Shown here piece after piece: positions 38,904 through 39,806 of a stretch of 39,806 bases of DNA (the stretch's first letter is position 1; each line of letters opens with the position of its first letter). Below the pieces are notes generated by a model. The model worked only from the letters and a program-made list of their open reading frames with translations. It was not told where the DNA came from and searched no databases. Source of the DNA: Candidatus Limnocylindrus primus (GTDB lineage: Bacteria > Chloroflexota > Limnocylindria > Limnocylindrales > Limnocylindraceae); assembly GCA_003670475.1 (NCBI GenBank), contig QWRJ01000001.1:1-39806 (forward strand), read 5' to 3'. A program made the position numbers and the translations under genes.

Positions 38904-39806
38904 ATGCGCTCGCTGATCGGCAGGACAGACGGTGCCTGCCGCGGGAATCCTGGCCCTGCATCCATTGGCGTTGCACTCTATGACGCATCACGCAATGGGT
39001 CTGACCGACCAGATGCGCCCCCCGACGCAACCATCTCCGCCGCGATCGGGACGACGACGAACAATGTGGCGGAGTGGAAGGCGGTCATCTCGGCGATTGA
39101 ACTTGCGGCCGAGCTCGGCGCATCTGAGCTGCGACTTCTACTAGATAGCAAGCTCGTTGTTGAGCAGCTCAACGGCCGTTGGCGCGTGCGTGATGCGAAG
39201 CTTGCACCGCTCTGTGATGAGGCGCGCGCGCGACTTGAGAGTTTCACGGCGTGGAGCGCAGCACACGTCCCCCGCGAGCAGAATGGCCAAGCTGATGCGC
39301 TCGCCAATGAAGGTCTGGACCGTGCACTGCGCGGTGGGCCGGCATGGGTGGTGCGTCGACCAGATGATGTGGTGCGATCTCGCGGCGCATCAGATCGAGC
39401 AGCGGATCGCACAGCGGGCAACACTTCAGCAACGGAGGCGGATGGTGCCGCTACGCGGCTCACACTCCTCGGCACGGGAGCATCGCGTGGTGTGCCACGG
39501 GTTGGCTGCCGCTGCGAGGTCTGCCTCTCAAAGGATGCACGTAACCAGCGCCTGCGTAGTTCGCTTCTCCTGGAGTGGCGTGACCCGGCAACGAAGACCT
39601 CGTGTGCGGTGGTGATTGATCCCGGGATGGACCTGCGGGAGCAGGCGCTTCGCGTTGGACTAGAGCGTCTTGATGGCGCACTGATCACACACATTCACGT
39701 GGATCACACTGGAGGCATTGACGAGCTGCGCGCCTACACCGATGCGCAAGATGTGGTGATGGAGGTCGGCGCTGGGCCTGAGACCTGTGTTGAGCTGATG
39801 CGCCGC
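38904..39806 (+). CDS. RNase HI domain fused to PhnP-like metallo-beta-lactamase domain (truncated at window end); absent from ORF track
   Basis: Own translation, 301 codons without stop: MRSLIGRTDGACRGNPGPASIGVALYD...NNVAEWKAVISAIELAAELGASELRLLLDSKLVVEQL...HVPREQNGQADALANEGLD (RNase H D-E-D-D), linker, TRLTLLGTGASRGVPRVGCRCEVCLSKDARNQRLRSSLLLEW...LITHIHVDHTGGIDELR (MBL HxHxDH). Confidence 0.9.
   Translation, partial: MRSLIGRTDGACRGNPGPASIGVALYDASRNGSDRPDAPPDATISAAIGTTTNNVAEWKAVISAIELAAELGASELRLLLDSKLVVEQLNGRWRVRDAKLAPLCDEARARLESFTAWSAAHVPREQNGQADALANEGLDRALRGGPAWVVRRPDDVVRSRGASDRAADRTAGNTSATEADGAATRLTLLGTGASRGVPRVGCRCEVCLSKDARNQRLRSSLLLEWRDPATKTSCAVVIDPGMDLREQALRVGLERLDGALITHIHVDHTGGIDELRAYTDAQDVVMEVGAGPETCVELMRR

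Noticed and set aside
39693-39704. TTCACGTGGA resembling half of a parS site (similar also in glmM near 5618)
   Set aside because: Lies in coding sequence and encodes the MBL HVDH motif; only a partial match to parS.
1-39806. CRISPR arrays, transposons, prophage genes, rRNA
   Set aside because: No spaced direct repeats, transposase or integrase motifs, terminal repeats, phage proteins or rRNA sequence were seen.

Overview
This 39.8 kb window is a dense bacterial housekeeping region, probably Chloroflexota judging from gene content and the sigma factor (taxon is an inference). Left to right it carries: the end of a ribosomal protein operon (map-infA-rpmJ-rpsM-rpsK-rpsD-rpoA-rplQ-rplM-rpsI); glmM-acpS-alr; a MutL/GlmL-like ORF; a t6A cluster (tsaE-tsaB-rimI-tsaD); a fused rsmA-ispE ORF; ridA-glmU-CorC; a prenyl synthase divergent from recO-crcB; glyS; a flavodoxin/ferredoxin-reductase-like gene; dnaG-rpoD-ptsH; a split glucose/GlcNAc-type PTS (EIIB, EIIA, EIIC); tRNA-Asn; parAB; a methylmalonyl-CoA to fumarate module (mutB-mce, sucCD, sdhCDAB); and a truncated RNase HI + metallo-beta-lactamase fusion at the right edge. 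The supplied ORF track misses rpmJ and that edge fusion. No mobile elements or CRISPR arrays were seen. The most interesting signals are: (1) two gene junctions where a 17-bp tandem duplication creates chains of 6-codon mini-ORFs linked by ATGA stop/start overlaps (alr/577-aa ORF and recO/crcB); (2) a fully Watson-Crick three-way-junction-capable sequence at 28401-28468 that overlaps the start of a small membrane protein; (3) a structured 160-nt leader before PTS EIIC, plus a 16-bp perfect palindrome in the putative promoter spacer before EIIB; (4) the RNase H-MBL and RsmA-IspE fusions; and (5) a sigma factor with a histone-H1-like Lys/Ala/Pro tail and a large non-conserved insertion. All calls come from reading the sequence; no database searches were run.
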